Source of the DNA: Heracleum sosnowskyi | Lineage: Eukaryota; Streptophyta; Magnoliopsida; Apiales; Apiaceae | Length of the DNA stretch: 64,000 nt | Assembly (NCBI GenBank): GCA_030848705.1 | Contig: JAUIZM010000023.1 | Location: 186,001-250,000, forward strand | Direction of reading: 5' to 3' | Shown: positions 22,833 through 37,700 of the stretch, piece by piece | Position numbering within the stretch: the first letter of the stretch is position 1 | How the letters are laid out: each line of letters begins with the position of its first letter | Position numbers and translations under genes: made by a program | Notes under the pieces: generated by a model | Told to the model about the DNA's origin: nothing | The model's database searches: none | The model's input: only the letters and a program-made list of their open reading frames with translations

Positions 22833-25154
22833 TTGGAGCTGTCCGGACCTGAATTGGAGCAGATACCAGGGGACGCCCGATTAGGGGATCTATACAAGGA
22901 AAACGGGGATAAATTGAAGCGGGTCGTTTTGTGGATATTTTCTCGTAGTTTGACCCTATGGGTTTATAGAATTGCAAAAAACTTCATTTGGAGCAGTCCG
23001 GGCCTAAATTGGAGCAGATACCAGGGGACGCCCGATTACGTATACCTCTGAAGGGAGATACAAGGAAAACGGGGATAAATTGAAGCGGGTCGTTTGTGGA
23101 TATTTTCTCGTAGTTTGACCCTATGGGTTTATAGAATTGTAGTAAACTTCATTTGGAGCTGTCCGGACCTGAATTGGAGCAGATACCAGGGGACGCCCGA
23201 TTACGTATACCTCTTAAGGGATCTATACAAGGAAAACGGGGATAAATTGAAGCGGGTCGTTTTGAGGATATTTTCTCGTAGTTTGACCCTATGGGTTTAT
23301 AGAATTGCAGTAAACTTCATTTGGAGCTCTCCGGACCTGAATTGGAGCAGATACCAGGGGACGCCCGATTACGTATACCTCTTAAGGGATCTATACATGG
23401 AAAACGGGGATAAATTGAAGCGGGTCGTTTTGTGGATATTTTCTCGTAGTTTGACCCTATGGGTTTATAGAATTGCAAAAAACTTCATTTGGAGCAGTCC
23501 GGACCTGAATTTGAGCAGATATCAGGGGACACCCGATTACGTATACCTCTGAAGGGAGCTATACAAGGAAAACGGGGATAAATTGAAGCGGGTCGTTTTA
23601 AGGATATTTTCTCGTAGTTTGACCCTATGGGTTTATAGAATTGCAAAAAACTTCATTTGGAGCAGTCCGGGCCTGAATTGGAGCAGATACCAGGGGACGC
23701 CCGATTACGTATACCTCCTAAGGCAGCTATACAAGGAAAACGGGGATAAAAATTAAGCGGGTCGTTTTGTGGATATTTTCTCGTAGTTTGACCCTATGGG
23801 TTTATAGAATTGCAAAAAACTTCATTTGGAGCAGTCCGGGCTTGAACTGGAGCAGATACTAGGGAACGCCCGATTACGTATACCTCTGAAGGGATCTATA
23901 CAAGGAAAACGGGGATAAATTGAAGCGGGTCGTTTTGAGGATATTTTCTCGTAGTTTGACCCTATGGGTTTATAGAATTGCAGTAAACTTCATTTGGAGC
24001 TGTCCGGACCTGAATTGGAGCAGATACCAGGGGACGCCCGATTAGGGGATCTATACAAGGAAAACGGGGATAAATTGAAGCGGGTCGTTTTGTGGATATT
24101 TTCTCGTAGTTTGACCCTATGGGTTTATAGAATTGCAAAAAACTTCATTTGGAGCAGTCCGGGCCTAAATTGGAGCAGATACCAGGGGACGCCCGATTAC
24201 GTATACCTCTGAAGGGAGATACAAGGAAAACGGGGATAAATTGAAGCGGGTCGTTTGTGGATATTTTCTCGTAGTTTGACCCTATGGGTTTATAGAATTG
24301 TAGTAAACTTCATTTGGAGCTGTCCGGACCTGAATTGGAGCAGATACCAGGGGACGCCCGATTACGTATACCTCTTAAGGGATCTATACAAGGAAAACGG
24401 GGATAAATTGAAGCGGGTCGTTTTGAGGATATTTTCTCGTAGTTTGACCCTATGGGTTTATAGAATTGCAGTAAACTTCATTTGGAGCTCTCCGGACCTG
24501 AATTGGAGCAGATACCAGGGGACGCCCGATTACGTATACCTCTTAAGGGATCTATACATGGAAAACGGGGATAAATTGAAGCGGGTCGTTTTGTGGATAT
24601 TTTCTCGTAGTTTGACCCTATGGGTTTATAGAATTGCAAAAAACTTCATTTGGAGCAGTCCGGACCTGAATTTGAGCAGATATCAGGGGACACCCGATTA
24701 CGTATACCTCTGAAGGGAGCTATACAAGGAAAACGGGGATAAATTGAAGCGGGTCGTTTTAAGGATATTTTCTCGTAGTTTGACCCTATGGGTTTATAGA
24801 ATTGCAAAAAACTTCATTTGGAGCAGTCCGGGCCTGAATTGGAGCAGATACCAGGGGACGCCCGATTACGTATACCTCCTAAGGCAGCTATACAAGGAAA
24901 ACGGGGATAAAAATTAAGCGGGTCGTTTTGTGGATATTTTCTCGTAGTTTGACCCTATGGGTTTATAGAATTGCAAAAAACTTCATTTGGAGCAGTCCGG
25001 GCTTGAACTGGAGCAGATACTAGGGAACGCCCGATTACGTATACCTCTGAAGGGATCTATACAAGGAAAACGGGGATAAATTGAAGCGGGTCGTTTTGAG
25101 GATATTTTCTCGTAGTTTGACCCTATGGGTTTATAGAATTGCAGTAAACTTCAT
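22833..25154. repeat. Tandem 1161-bp blocks (two copies)
   Basis: Blocks 22833-23993 and 23994-25154 each hold seven monomers: 155 (D1), 165, four of 168 and one of 169 bp. I noticed no difference between them. Members in order show GGGAGATAC, GTAGTAAAC, CTCTCCGGACC with CTATACATGG, GAATTTGAGC with GATATCAGG, CTCCTAAGGCAGC, and GATACTAGGGAACG. The same 1161-bp block closes the 3458-bp units further right. Confidence 0.88.
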
Positions 25155-28124
25155 TTGGAGCTGTCCGGACCTGAATTGGAGCAGATACCAGGGGACGCCC
25201 GATTAGGGGATCTATACAAGGAAAACGGGGATAAATTGAAGCGGGTCGTTTTGTGGATATTTTCTCGTAGTTTGACCCTATGGGTTTATAGAATTGCAAA
25301 AAACTTCATTTGGAGCAGTCCGGGCCTAAATTGGAGCAGATACCAGGGGACGCCCGATTACGTATACCTCTTAAGGGAGCTATACAAGGAAAACGGGGAT
25401 AAATTGAAGCGGGTCGTTTTGTGGATATTTTCTCGTAGTTTGACCCTATGGGTTTATAGAATTGCAGTAAACTTCATTTGGAGCTGTCCGGACCTGAATT
25501 GGAGCAGATACCAGGGGACGCCCGATTACATATATCTCTTAAGGGATCTATACAAAGAAAACGGGGATAAATTGAAGCGGGTCGTTTTGAGGATATTTTC
25601 TCGTAGTTTGACCCTATGGGTTTATAGAATTGCAGTAAACTTCATTTGGAGCTGTCCGGACCTGAATTGGAGCAGATACCAGGGGACGCCCGATTTGGGG
25701 ATCTATACAAGGAAAACGGGGATAAATTGAAGCGGGTCGTTTTGTGGATATTTTCTCGTAGTTTGACCCTATGGGTTTATAGAATTGCAAAAAACTTCAT
25801 TTGGAGCAGTCCGGGCCTAAATTGGAGCAGATACCAGGGGACGCCCGATTACGTATACCTCTGAAGGGAGCTATACAAGGAAAACGGGGATAAATTGAAA
25901 CGGGTCGTTTTGTGGGTATTTTCTAGTAATTTGACCCTATAGGTTTATAGAATTGCAAAAAACTTCATTTGGAGCAGTCCGGACCTGAATTGGAGCAGAT
26001 ACCAGGGGACGCCCGATTACGTATACCTCTTAAGGGAGCTATACAAGGAAAACGGGGATAAATTGAAGCGGGTCGTTTTGTGGATATTTTCTCGTAGTTT
26101 GACCCTATGGGTTTATAGAATTGCAGTAAACTTCATTTGGAGCTGTCCGGACCTGAATTGGAGCAGATACCAGGGGACGCCCGATTACATATATCTCTTA
26201 AGGGATCTATACAAAGAAAACGGGGATAAATTGAAGCGGGTCGTTTTGAGGATATTTTCTCGTAGTTTGACCCTATGGGTTTATAGAATTGCAGTAAACT
26301 TCATTTGGAGCTGTCCGGACCTGAATTGGAGCAGATACCAGGGGACGCCCGATTAGGGGATCTATACAAGGAAAACGGGGATAAATTGAAGCGGGTCGTT
26401 TTGTGGATATTTTCTCGTAGTTTGACCCTATGGGTTTATAGAATTGCAAAAAACTTCATTTGGAGCAGTCCGGGCCTAAATTGGAGCAGATACCAGGGGA
26501 CGCCCGATTACGTATACCTCTGAAGGGAGATACAAGGAAAACGGGGATAAATTGAAGCGGGTCGTTTGTGGATATTTTCTCGTAGTTTGACCCTATGGGT
26601 TTATAGAATTGTAGTAAACTTCATTTGGAGCTGTCCGGACCTGAATTGGAGCAGATACCAGGGGACGCCCGATTACATATATCTCTTAAGGGATCTATAC
26701 AAAGAAAACGGGGATAAATTGAAGCGGGTCGTTTTGAGGATATTTTCTCGTAGTTTGACCCTATGGGTTTATAGAATTGCAGTAAACTTCATTTGGAGCT
26801 GTCCGGACCTGAATTGGAGCAGATACCAGGGGACGCCCGATTTGGGGATCTATACAAGGAAAACGGGGATAAATTGAAGCGGGTCGTTTTGTGGATATTT
26901 TCTCGTAGTTTGACCCTATGGGTTTATAGAATTGCAAAAAACTTCATTTGGAGCAGTCCGGGCCTAAATTGGAGCAGATACCAGGGGACGCCCGATTACG
27001 TATACCTCTGAAGGGAGCTATACAAGGAAAACGGGGATAAATTGAAACGGGTCGTTTTGTGGGTATTTTCTAGTAATTTGACCCTATAGGTTTATAGAAT
27101 TGCAAAAAACTTCATTTGGAGCAGTCCGGACCTGAATTGGAGCAGATACCAGGGGACGCCCGATTACGTATACCTCTTAAGGGAGCTATACAAGGAAAAC
27201 GGGGATAAATTGAAGCGGGTCGTTTTGTGGATATTTTCTCGTAGTTTGACCCTATGGGTTTATAGAATTGCAGTAAACTTCATTTGGAGCTGTCCGGACC
27301 TGAATTGGAGCAGATACCAGGGGACGCCCGATTACGTATACCTCTTAAGGGATCTATACAAGGAAAACGGGGATAAATTGAAGCGGGTCGTTTTGAGGAT
27401 ATTTTCTCGTAGTTTGACCCTATGGGTTTATAGAATTGCAGTAAACTTCATTTGGAGCTCTCCGGACCTGAATTGGAGCAGATACCAGGGGACGCCCGAT
27501 TACGTATACCTCTTAAGGGATCTATACATGGAAAACGGGGATAAATTGAAGCGGGTCGTTTTGTGGATATTTTCTCGTAGTTTGACCCTATGGGTTTATA
27601 GAATTGCAAAAAACTTCATTTGGAGCAGTCCGGACCTGAATTTGAGCAGATATCAGGGGACACCCGATTACGTATACCTCTGAAGGGAGCTATACAAGGA
27701 AAACGGGGATAAATTGAAGCGGGTCGTTTTAAGGATATTTTCTCGTAGTTTGACCCTATGGGTTTATAGAATTGCAAAAAACTTCATTTGGAGCAGTCCG
27801 GGCCTGAATTGGAGCAGATACCAGGGGACGCCCGATTACGTATACCTCCTAAGGCAGCTATACAAGGAAAACGGGGATAAAAATTAAGCGGGTCGTTTTG
27901 TGGATATTTTCTCGTAGTTTGACCCTATGGGTTTATAGAATTGCAAAAAACTTCATTTGGAGCAGTCCGGGCTTGAACTGGAGCAGATACTAGGGAACGC
28001 CCGATTACGTATACCTCTGAAGGGATCTATACAAGGAAAACGGGGATAAATTGAAGCGGGTCGTTTTGAGGATATTTTCTCGTAGTTTGACCCTATGGGT
28101 TTATAGAATTGCAGTAAACTTCAT

Positions 28125-31100
28125 TTGGAGCTGTCCGGACCTGAATTGGAGCAGATACCAGGGGACGCCCGATTAGGGGATCTATACAAGGAAAACGGGG
28201 ATAAATTGAAGCGGGTCGTTTTGTGGATATTTTCTCGTAGTTTGACCCTATGGGTTTATAGAATTGCAAAAAACTTCATTTGGAGCAGTCCGGGCCTAAA
28301 TTGGAGCAGATACCAGGGGACGCCCGATTACGTATACCTCTTAAGGGAGCTATACAAGGAAAACGGGGATAAATTGAAGCGGGTCGTTTTGTGGATATTT
28401 TCTCGTAGTTTGACCCTATGGGTTTATAGAATTGCAGTAAACTTCATTTGGAGCTGTCCGGACCTGAATTGGAGCAGATACCAGGGGACGCCCGATTACA
28501 TATATCTCTTAAGGGATCTATACAAAGAAAACGGGGATAAATTGAAGCGGGTCGTTTTGAGGATATTTTCTCGTAGTTTGACCCTATGGGTTTATAGAAT
28601 TGCAGTAAACTTCATTTGGAGCTGTCCGGACCTGAATTGGAGCAGATACCAGGGGACGCCCGATTTGGGGATCTATACAAGGAAAACGGGGATAAATTGA
28701 AGCGGGTCGTTTTGTGGATATTTTCTCGTAGTTTGACCCTATGGGTTTATAGAATTGCAAAAAACTTCATTTGGAGCAGTCCGGGCCTAAATTGGAGCAG
28801 ATACCAGGGGACGCCCGATTACGTATACCTCTGAAGGGAGCTATACAAGGAAAACGGGGATAAATTGAAACGGGTCGTTTTGTGGGTATTTTCTAGTAAT
28901 TTGACCCTATAGGTTTATAGAATTGCAAAAAACTTCATTTGGAGCAGTCCGGACCTGAATTGGAGCAGATACCAGGGGACGCCCGATTACGTATACCTCT
29001 TAAGGGAGCTATACAAGGAAAACGGGGATAAATTGAAGCGGGTCGTTTTGTGGATATTTTCTCGTAGTTTGACCCTATGGGTTTATAGAATTGCAGTAAA
29101 CTTCATTTGGAGCTGTCCGGACCTGAATTGGAGCAGATACCAGGGGACGCCCGATTACATATATCTCTTAAGGGATCTATACAAAGAAAACGGGGATAAA
29201 TTGAAGCGGGTCATTTTGAGGATATTTTCTCGTAGTTTGACCCTATGGGTTTATAGAATTGCAGTAAACTTCATTTGGAGCTGTCCGGACCTGAATTGGA
29301 GCAGATACCAGGGGACGCCCGATTAGGGGATCTATACAAGGAAAACGGGGATAAATTGAAGCGGGTCGTTTTGAAGATATTTTCTCGTAGTTTGACCCTA
29401 TGGGTTTATAGAATTGCAAAAAACTTCATTTGGAGCAGTCCGGGCCTAAATTGGAGCAGATACCAGGGGACGCCCGATTACGTATACCTCTGAAGGGAGA
29501 TACAAGGAAAACGGGGATAAATTGAAGCGGGTCGTTTGTGGATATTTTCTCGTAGTTTGACCCTATGGGTTTATAGAATTGTAGTAAACTTCATTTGGAG
29601 CTGTCCGGACCTGAATTGGAGCAGATACCAGGGGACGCCCGATTACATATATCTCTTAAGGGATCTATACAAAGAAAACGGGGATAAATTGAAGCGGGTC
29701 GTTTGGAGGATATTTTCTCGTAGTTTGACCCTATGGGTTTATAGAATTGCAGTAAACTTCATTTGGAGCTGTCCGGACCTGAATTGGAGCAGATACCAGG
29801 GGACGCCCGATTTGGGGATCTATACAAGGAAAACGGGGATAAATTGAAGCGGGTCGTTTTGTGGATATTTTCTCGTAGTTTGACCCTATGGGTTTATAGA
29901 ATTGCAAAAAACTTCATTTGGAGCAGTCCGGGCCTAAATTGGAGCAGATACAAGGGGACGCCCGATTACGTATACCTCTGAAGGGAGCTATACAAGGAAA
30001 ACGGGGATAAATTGAAACGGGTCGTTTTGTGGGTATTTTCTAGTAATTTGACCCTATAGGTTTATAGAATTGCAAAAAACTTCATTTGGAGCAGTCCGGA
30101 CCTGAATTGGAGCAGATACCAGGGGACGCCCGATTACGTATACCTCTTAAGGGAGCTATACAAGGAAAACGGGGATAAATTGAAGCGGGTCGTTTTGTGG
30201 ATATTTTCTCGTAGTTTGACCCTATGGGTTTATAGAATTGCAGTAAACTTCATTTGGAGCTGTCCGGACCTGAATTGGAGCAGATACCAGGGGACGCCCG
30301 ATTACATATATCTCTTAAGGGATCTATACAAAGAAAACGGGGATAAATTGAAGCGGGTCGTTTTGAGGATATTTTCTCGTAGTTTGACCCTATGGGTTTA
30401 TAGAATTGCAGTAAACTTCATTTGGAGCTGTCCGGACCTGAATTGGAGCAGATACCAGGGGACGCCCGATTAGGGGATCTATACAAGGAAAACGGGGATA
30501 AATTGAAGCGGGTCGTTTTGTGGATATTTTCTCGTAGTTTGACCCTATGGGTTTATAGAATTGCAAAAAACTTCATTTGGAGCAGTCCGGGCCTAAATTG
30601 GAGCAGATACCAGGGGACGCCCGATTACGTATACCTCTGAAGGGAGATACAAGGAAAACGGGGATAAATTGAAGCGGGTCGTTTGTGGATATTTTCTCGT
30701 AGTTTGACCCTATGGGTTTATAGAATTGTAGTAAACTTCATTTGGAGCTGTCCGGACCTGAATTGGAGCAGATACCAGGGGACGCCCGATTACGTATACC
30801 TCTTAAGGGATCTATACAAGGAAAACGGGGATAAATTGAAGCGGGTCGTTTTGAGGATATTTTCTCGTAGTTTGACCCTATGGGTTTATAGAATTGCAGT
30901 AAACTTCATTTGGAGCTCTCCGGACCTGAATTGGAGCAGATACCAGGGGACGCCCGATTACGTATACCTCTTAAGGGATCTATACATGGAAAACGGGGAT
31001 AAATTGAAGCGGGTCGTTTTGTGGATATTTTCTCGTAGTTTGACCCTATGGGTTTATAGAATTGCAAAAAACTTCATTTGGAGCAGTCCGGACCTGAATT

Positions 31101-31582
31101 TGAGCAGATATCAGGGGACACCCGATTACGTATACCTCTGAAGGGAGCTATACAAGGAAAACGGGGATAAATTGAAGCGGGTCGTTTTGAGGATATTTTC
31201 TCGTAGTTTGACCCTATGGGTTTATAGAATTGCAAAAAACTTCATTTGGAGCAGTCCGGGCCTGAATTGGAGCAGATACCAGGGGACGCCCGATTACGTA
31301 TACCTCCTAAGGCAGCTATACAAGGAAAACGGGGATAAAAATTAAGCGGGTCGTTTTGTGGATATTTTCTCGTAGTTTGACCCTATGGGTTTATAGAATT
31401 GCAAAAAACTTCATTTGGAGCAGTCCGGGCTTGAACTGGAGCAGATACTAGGGAACGCCCGATTACGTATACCTCTGAAGGGATCTATACAAGGAAAACG
31501 GGGATAAATTGAAGCGGGTCGTTTTGAGGATATTTTCTCGTAGTTTGACCCTATGGGTTTATAGAATTGCAGTAAACTTCAT
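28125..31582. repeat. Higher-order unit, 3458 bp, left related copy
   Basis: Block order 491-659-488-659-1161 (21 monomers) is the same as at 34721-38178, offset 6596. The mark GATACAAGG at 29952 recurs at 36548 (exactly +6596) and at 40006. This copy lacks the TCCAGACC and GAAGTGGG marks of the other two, and carries its own changes: GTCATTTTGAGG at 29213, TTTTGAAGATATT near 29374, and GTTTGGAGG near 29705. Confidence 0.85.
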
Positions 31583-34500
31583 TTGGAGCTGTCCGGACCT
31601 GAATTGGAGCAGATACCAGGGGACGCCCGATTAGGGGATCTATACAAGGAAAACGGGGATAAATTGAAGCGGGTCGTTTTGTGGATATTTTCTCGTAGTT
31701 TGACCCTATGGGTTTATAGAATTGCAAAAAACTTCATTTGGAGCAGTCCGGGCCTAAATTGGGGCAGATACCAGGGGACGCCCGATTACGTATACCTCTG
31801 AAGGGAGCTATACAAGGAAAACGGGGATAAATTGAAGCGGGTCGTTTTGTGGGTATTTTCTAGTAATTTGACCCTATAGGTTTATAGAATTGCAAAAAAC
31901 TTCATTTGGAGCAGTCCGGGCCTGAATTGGAGCAGATACCAGGGGACGCCCGATTACGTATACCTCTTAAGGGAGCTATACAAGGAAAACGGGGATAAAT
32001 TGAAGCGGGTCGTTTTGTGGATATTTTCTCGTAGTTTGACCCTATGGGTTTATAGAATTGCAGTAAACTTCATTTGGAGCTGTCCGGACCTGAATTGGAG
32101 CAGATACCAGGGGACGCCCGATTACATATATCTCTTAAGGGATCTATACAAAGAAAACGGGGATAAATTGAAGCGGGTCGTTTTGAGGATATTTTCTCGT
32201 AGTTTGACCCTATGGGTTTATAGAATTGCAGTAAACTTCATTTGGAGCTGTCCGGACCTGAATTGGAGCAGATACCAGGGGACGCCCGATTTGGGGATCT
32301 ATACAAGGAAAACGGGGATAAATTGAAGCGGGTCGTTTTGTGGATATTTTCTCGTAGTTTGACCCTATGGGTTTATAGAATTGCAAAAAACTTCATTTGG
32401 AGCAGTCCGGGCCTAAATTGGAGCAGATACCAGGGGACGCCCGATTACGTATACCTCTGAAGGGAGCTATACAAGGAAAACGGGGATAAATTGAAACGGG
32501 TCGTTTTGTGGGTATTTTCTAGTAATTTGACCCTATAGGTTTATAGAATTGCAAAAAACTTCATTTGGAGCAGTCCGGACCTGAATTGGAGCAGATACCA
32601 GGGGACGCCCGATTACGTATACCTCTTAAGGGAGCTATACAAGGAAAACGGGGATAAATTGAAGCGGGTCGTTTTGTGGATATTTTCTCGTAGTTTGACC
32701 CTATGGGTTTATAGAATTGCAGTAAACTTCATTTGGAGCTGTCCGGACCTGAATTGGAGCAGATACCAGGGGACGCCCGATTACATATATCTCTTAAGGG
32801 ATCTATACAAAGAAAACGGGGATAAATTGAAGCGGGTCGTTTTGAGGATATTTTCTCGTAGTTTGACCCTATGGGTTTATAGAATTGCAGTAAACTTCAT
32901 TTGGAGCTGTCCGGACCTGAATTGGAGCAGATACCAGGGGACGCCCGATTAGGGGATCTATACAAGGAAAACGGGGATAAATTGAAGCGGGTCGTTTTGT
33001 GGATATTTTCTCGTAGTTTGACCCTATGGGTTTATAGAATTGCAAAAAACTTCATTTGGAGCAGTCCGGGCCTAAATTGGAGCAGATACCAGGGGACGCC
33101 CGATTACGTATACCTCTGAAGGGAGATACAAGGAAAACGGGGATAAATTGAAGCGGGTCGTTTGTGGATATTTTCTCGTAGTTTGACCCTATGGGTTTAT
33201 AGAATTGTAGTAAACTTCATTTGGAGCTGTCTGGACCTGAATTGGAGCAGATACCAGGGGACGCCCGATTACATATATCTCTTAAGGGATCTATACAAAG
33301 AAAACGGGGATAAATTGAAGCGGGTCGTTTTGAGGATATTTTCTCGTAGTTTGACCCTATGGGTTTATAGAATTGCAGTAAACTTCATTTGGAGCTGTCC
33401 GGACCTGAATTGGAGCAGATACCAGGGGACGCCCGATTTGGGGATCTATACAAGGAAAACGGGGATAAATTGAAGCGGGTCGTTTTGTGGATATTTTCTC
33501 GTAGTTTGACCCTATGGGTTTATAGAATTGCAAAAAACTTCATTTGGAGCAGTCTGGGCCTAAATTGGAGCAGATACCAGGGGACGCCCGATTACGTATA
33601 CCTCTGAAGGGAGCTATACAAGGAAAACGGGGATAAATTGAAACGGGTCGTTTTGTGGGTATTTTCTAGTAATTTGACCCTATAGGTTTATAGAATTGCA
33701 AAAAACTTCATTTGGAGCAGTCCGGACCTGAATTGGAGCAGATACCAGGGGACGCCCGATTACGTATACCTCTTAAGGGAGCTATACAAGGAAAACGGGG
33801 ATAAATTGAAGCGGGTCGTTTTGTGGATATTTTCTCGTAGTTTGACCCTATGGGTTTATAGAATTGCAGTAAACTTCATTTGGAGCTGTCCGGACCTGAA
33901 TTGGAGCAGATACCAGGGGACGCCCGATTACGTATACCTCTTAAGGGATCTATACAAGGAAAACGGGGATAAATTGAAGCGGGTCGTTTTGAGGATATTT
34001 TCTCGTAGTTTGACCCTATGGGTTTATAGAATTGCAGTAAACTTCATTTGGAGCTCTCCGGACCTGAATTGGAGCAGATACCAGGGGACGCCCGATTACG
34101 TATACCTCTTAAGGGATCTATACATGGAAAACGGGGATAAATTGAAGCGGGTCGTTTTGTGGATATTTTCTCGTAGTTTGACCCTATGGGTTTATAGAAT
34201 TGCAAAAAACTTCATTTGGAGCAGTCCGGACCTGAATTTGAGCAGATATCAGGGGACACCCGATTACGTATACCTCTGAAGGGAGCTATACAAGGAAAAC
34301 GGGGATAAATTGAAGCGGGTCGTTTTAAGGATATTTTCTCGTAGTTTGACCCTATGGGTTTATAGAATTGCAAAAAACTTCATTTGGAGCAGTCCGGGCC
34401 TGAATTGGAGCAGATACCAGGGGACGCCCGATTACGTATACCTCCTAAGGCAGCTATACAAGGAAAACGGGGATAAAAATTAAGCGGGTCGTTTTGTGGA

Positions 34501-34720
34501 TATTTTCTCGTAGTTTGACCCTATGGGTTTATAGAATTGCAAAAAACTTCATTTGGAGCAGTCCGGGCTTGAACTGGAGCAGATACTAGGGAACGCCCGA
34601 TTACGTATACCTCTGAAGGGATCTATACAAGGAAAACGGGGATAAATTGAAGCGGGTCGTTTTGAGGATATTTTCTCGTAGTTTGACCCTATGGGTTTAT
34701 AGAATTGCAGTAAACTTCAT

Positions 34721-37700
34721 TTGGAGCTGTCCGGACCTGAATTGGAGCAGATACCAGGGGACGCCCGATTAGGGGATCTATACAAGGAAAACGGGGATAA
34801 ATTGAAGCGGGTCGTTTTGTGGATATTTTCTCGTAGTTTGACCCTATGGGTTTATAGAATTGCAAAAAACTTCATTTGGAGCAGTCCGGGCCTAAATTGG
34901 AGCAGATACCAGGGGACGCCCGATTACGTATACCTCTTAAGGGAGCTATACAAGGAAAACGGGGATAAATTGAAGCGGGTCGTTTTGTGGATATTTTCTC
35001 GTAGTTTGACCCTATGGGTTTATAGAATTGCAGTAAACTTCATTTGGAGCTGTCCGGACCTGAATTGGAGCAGATACCAGGGGACGCCCGATTACATATA
35101 TCTCTTAAGGGATCTATACAAAGAAAACGGGGATAAATTGAAGCGGGTCGTTTTGAGGATATTTTCTCGTAGTTTGACCCTATGGGTTTATAGAATTGCA
35201 GTAAACTTCATTTGGAGCTGTCCGGACCTGAATTGGAGCAGATACCAGGGGACGCCCGATTTGGGGATCTATACAAGGAAAACGGGGATAAATTGAAGCG
35301 GGTCGTTTTGTGGATATTTTCTCGTAGTTTGACCCTATGGGTTTATAGAATTGCAAAAAACTTCATTTGGAGCAGTCCGGGCCTAAATTGGAGCAGATAC
35401 CAGGGGACGCCCGATTACGTATACCTCTGAAGGGAGCTATACAAGGAAAACGGGGATAAATTGAAACGGGTCGTTTTGTGGGTATTTTCTAGTAATTTGA
35501 CCCTATAGGTTTATAGAATTGCAAAAAACTTCATTTGGAGCAGTCCAGACCTGAATTGGAGCAGATACCAGGGGACGCCCGATTACGTATACCTCTTAAG
35601 GGAGCTATACAAGGAAAACGGGGATAAATTGAAGCGGGTCGTTTTGTGGATATTTTCTCGTAGTTTGACCCTATGGGTTTATAGAATTGCAGTAAACTTC
35701 ATTTGGAGCTGTCCGGACCTGAATTGGAGCAGATACCAGGGGACGCCCGATTACATATATCTCTTAAGGGATCTATACAAAGAAAACGGGGATAAATTGA
35801 AGCGGGTCGTTTTGAGGATATTTTCTCGTAGTTTGACCCTATGGGTTTATAGAATTGCAGTAAACTTCATTTGGAGCTGTCCGGACCTGAATTGGAGCAG
35901 ATACCAGGGGACGCCCGATTAGGGGATCTATACAAGGAAAACGGGGATAAATTGAAGCGGGTCGTTTTGTGGATATTTTCTCGTAGTTTGACCCTATGGG
36001 TTTATAGAATTGCAAAAAACTTCATTTGGAGCAGTCCGGGCCTAAATTGGAGCAGATACCAGGGGACGCCCGATTACGTATACCTCTGAAGGGAGATACA
36101 AGGAAAACGGGGATAAATTGAAGCGGGTCGTTTGTGGATATTTTCTCGTAGTTTGACCCTATGGGTTTATAGAATTGTAGTAAACTTCATTTGGAGCTGT
36201 CCGGACCTGAATTGGAGCAGATACCAGGGGACGCCCGATTACATATATCTCTTAAGGGATCTATACAAAGAAAACGGGGATAAATTGAAGTGGGTCGTTT
36301 TGAGGATATTTTCTCGTAGTTTGACCCTATGGGTTTATAGAATTGCAGTAAACTTCATTTGGAGCTGTCCGGACCTGAATTGGAGCAGATACCAGGGGAC
36401 GCCCGATTTGGGGATCTATACAAGGAAAACGGGGATAAATTGAAGCGGGTCGTTTTGTGGATATTTTCTCGTAGTTTGACCCTATGGGTTTATAGAATTG
36501 CAAAAAACTTCATTTGGAGCAGTCCGGGCCTAAATTGGAGCAGATACAAGGGGACGCCCGATTACGTATACCTCTGAAGGGAGCTATACAAGGAAAACGG
36601 GGATAAATTGAAACGGGTCGTTTTGTGGGTATTTTCTAGTAATTTGACCCTATAGGTTTATAGAATTGCAAAAAACTTCATTTGGAGCAGTCCGGACCTG
36701 AATTGGAGCAGATACCAGGGGACGCCCGATTACGTATACCTCTTAAGGGAGCTATACAAGGAAAACGGGGATAAATTGAAGCGGGTCGTTTTGTGGATAT
36801 TTTCTCGTAGTTTGACCCTATGGGTTTATAGAATTGCAGTAAACTTCATTTGGAGCTGTCCGGACCTGAATTGGAGCAGATACCAGGGGACGCCCGATTA
36901 CATATATCTCTTAAGGGATCTATACAAAGAAAACGGGGATAAATTGAAGCGGGTCGTTTTGAGGATATTTTCTCGTAGTTTGACCCTATGGGTTTATAGA
37001 ATTGCAGTAAACTTCATTTGGAGCTGTCCGGACCTGAATTGGAGCAGATACCAGGGGACGCCCGATTAGGGGATCTATACAAGGAAAACGGGGATAAATT
37101 GAAGCGGGTCGTTTTGTGGATATTTTCTCGTAGTTTGACCCTATGGGTTTATAGAATTGCAAAAAACTTCATTTGGAGCAGTCCGGGCCTAAATTGGAGC
37201 AGATACCAGGGGACGCCCGATTACGTATACCTCTGAAGGGAGATACAAGGAAAACGGGGATAAATTGAAGCGGGTCGTTTGTGGATATTTTCTCGTAGTT
37301 TGACCCTATGGGTTTATAGAATTGTAGTAAACTTCATTTGGAGCTGTCCGGACCTGAATTGGAGCAGATACCAGGGGACGCCCGATTACGTATACCTCTT
37401 AAGGGATCTATACAAGGAAAACGGGGATAAATTGAAGCGGGTCGTTTTGAGGATATTTTCTCGTAGTTTGACCCTATGGGTTTATAGAATTGCAGTAAAC
37501 TTCATTTGGAGCTCTCCGGACCTGAATTGGAGCAGATACCAGGGGACGCCCGATTACGTATACCTCTTAAGGGATCTATACATGGAAAACGGGGATAAAT
37601 TGAAGCGGGTCGTTTTGTGGATATTTTCTCGTAGTTTGACCCTATGGGTTTATAGAATTGCAAAAAACTTCATTTGGAGCAGTCCGGACCTGAATTTGAG

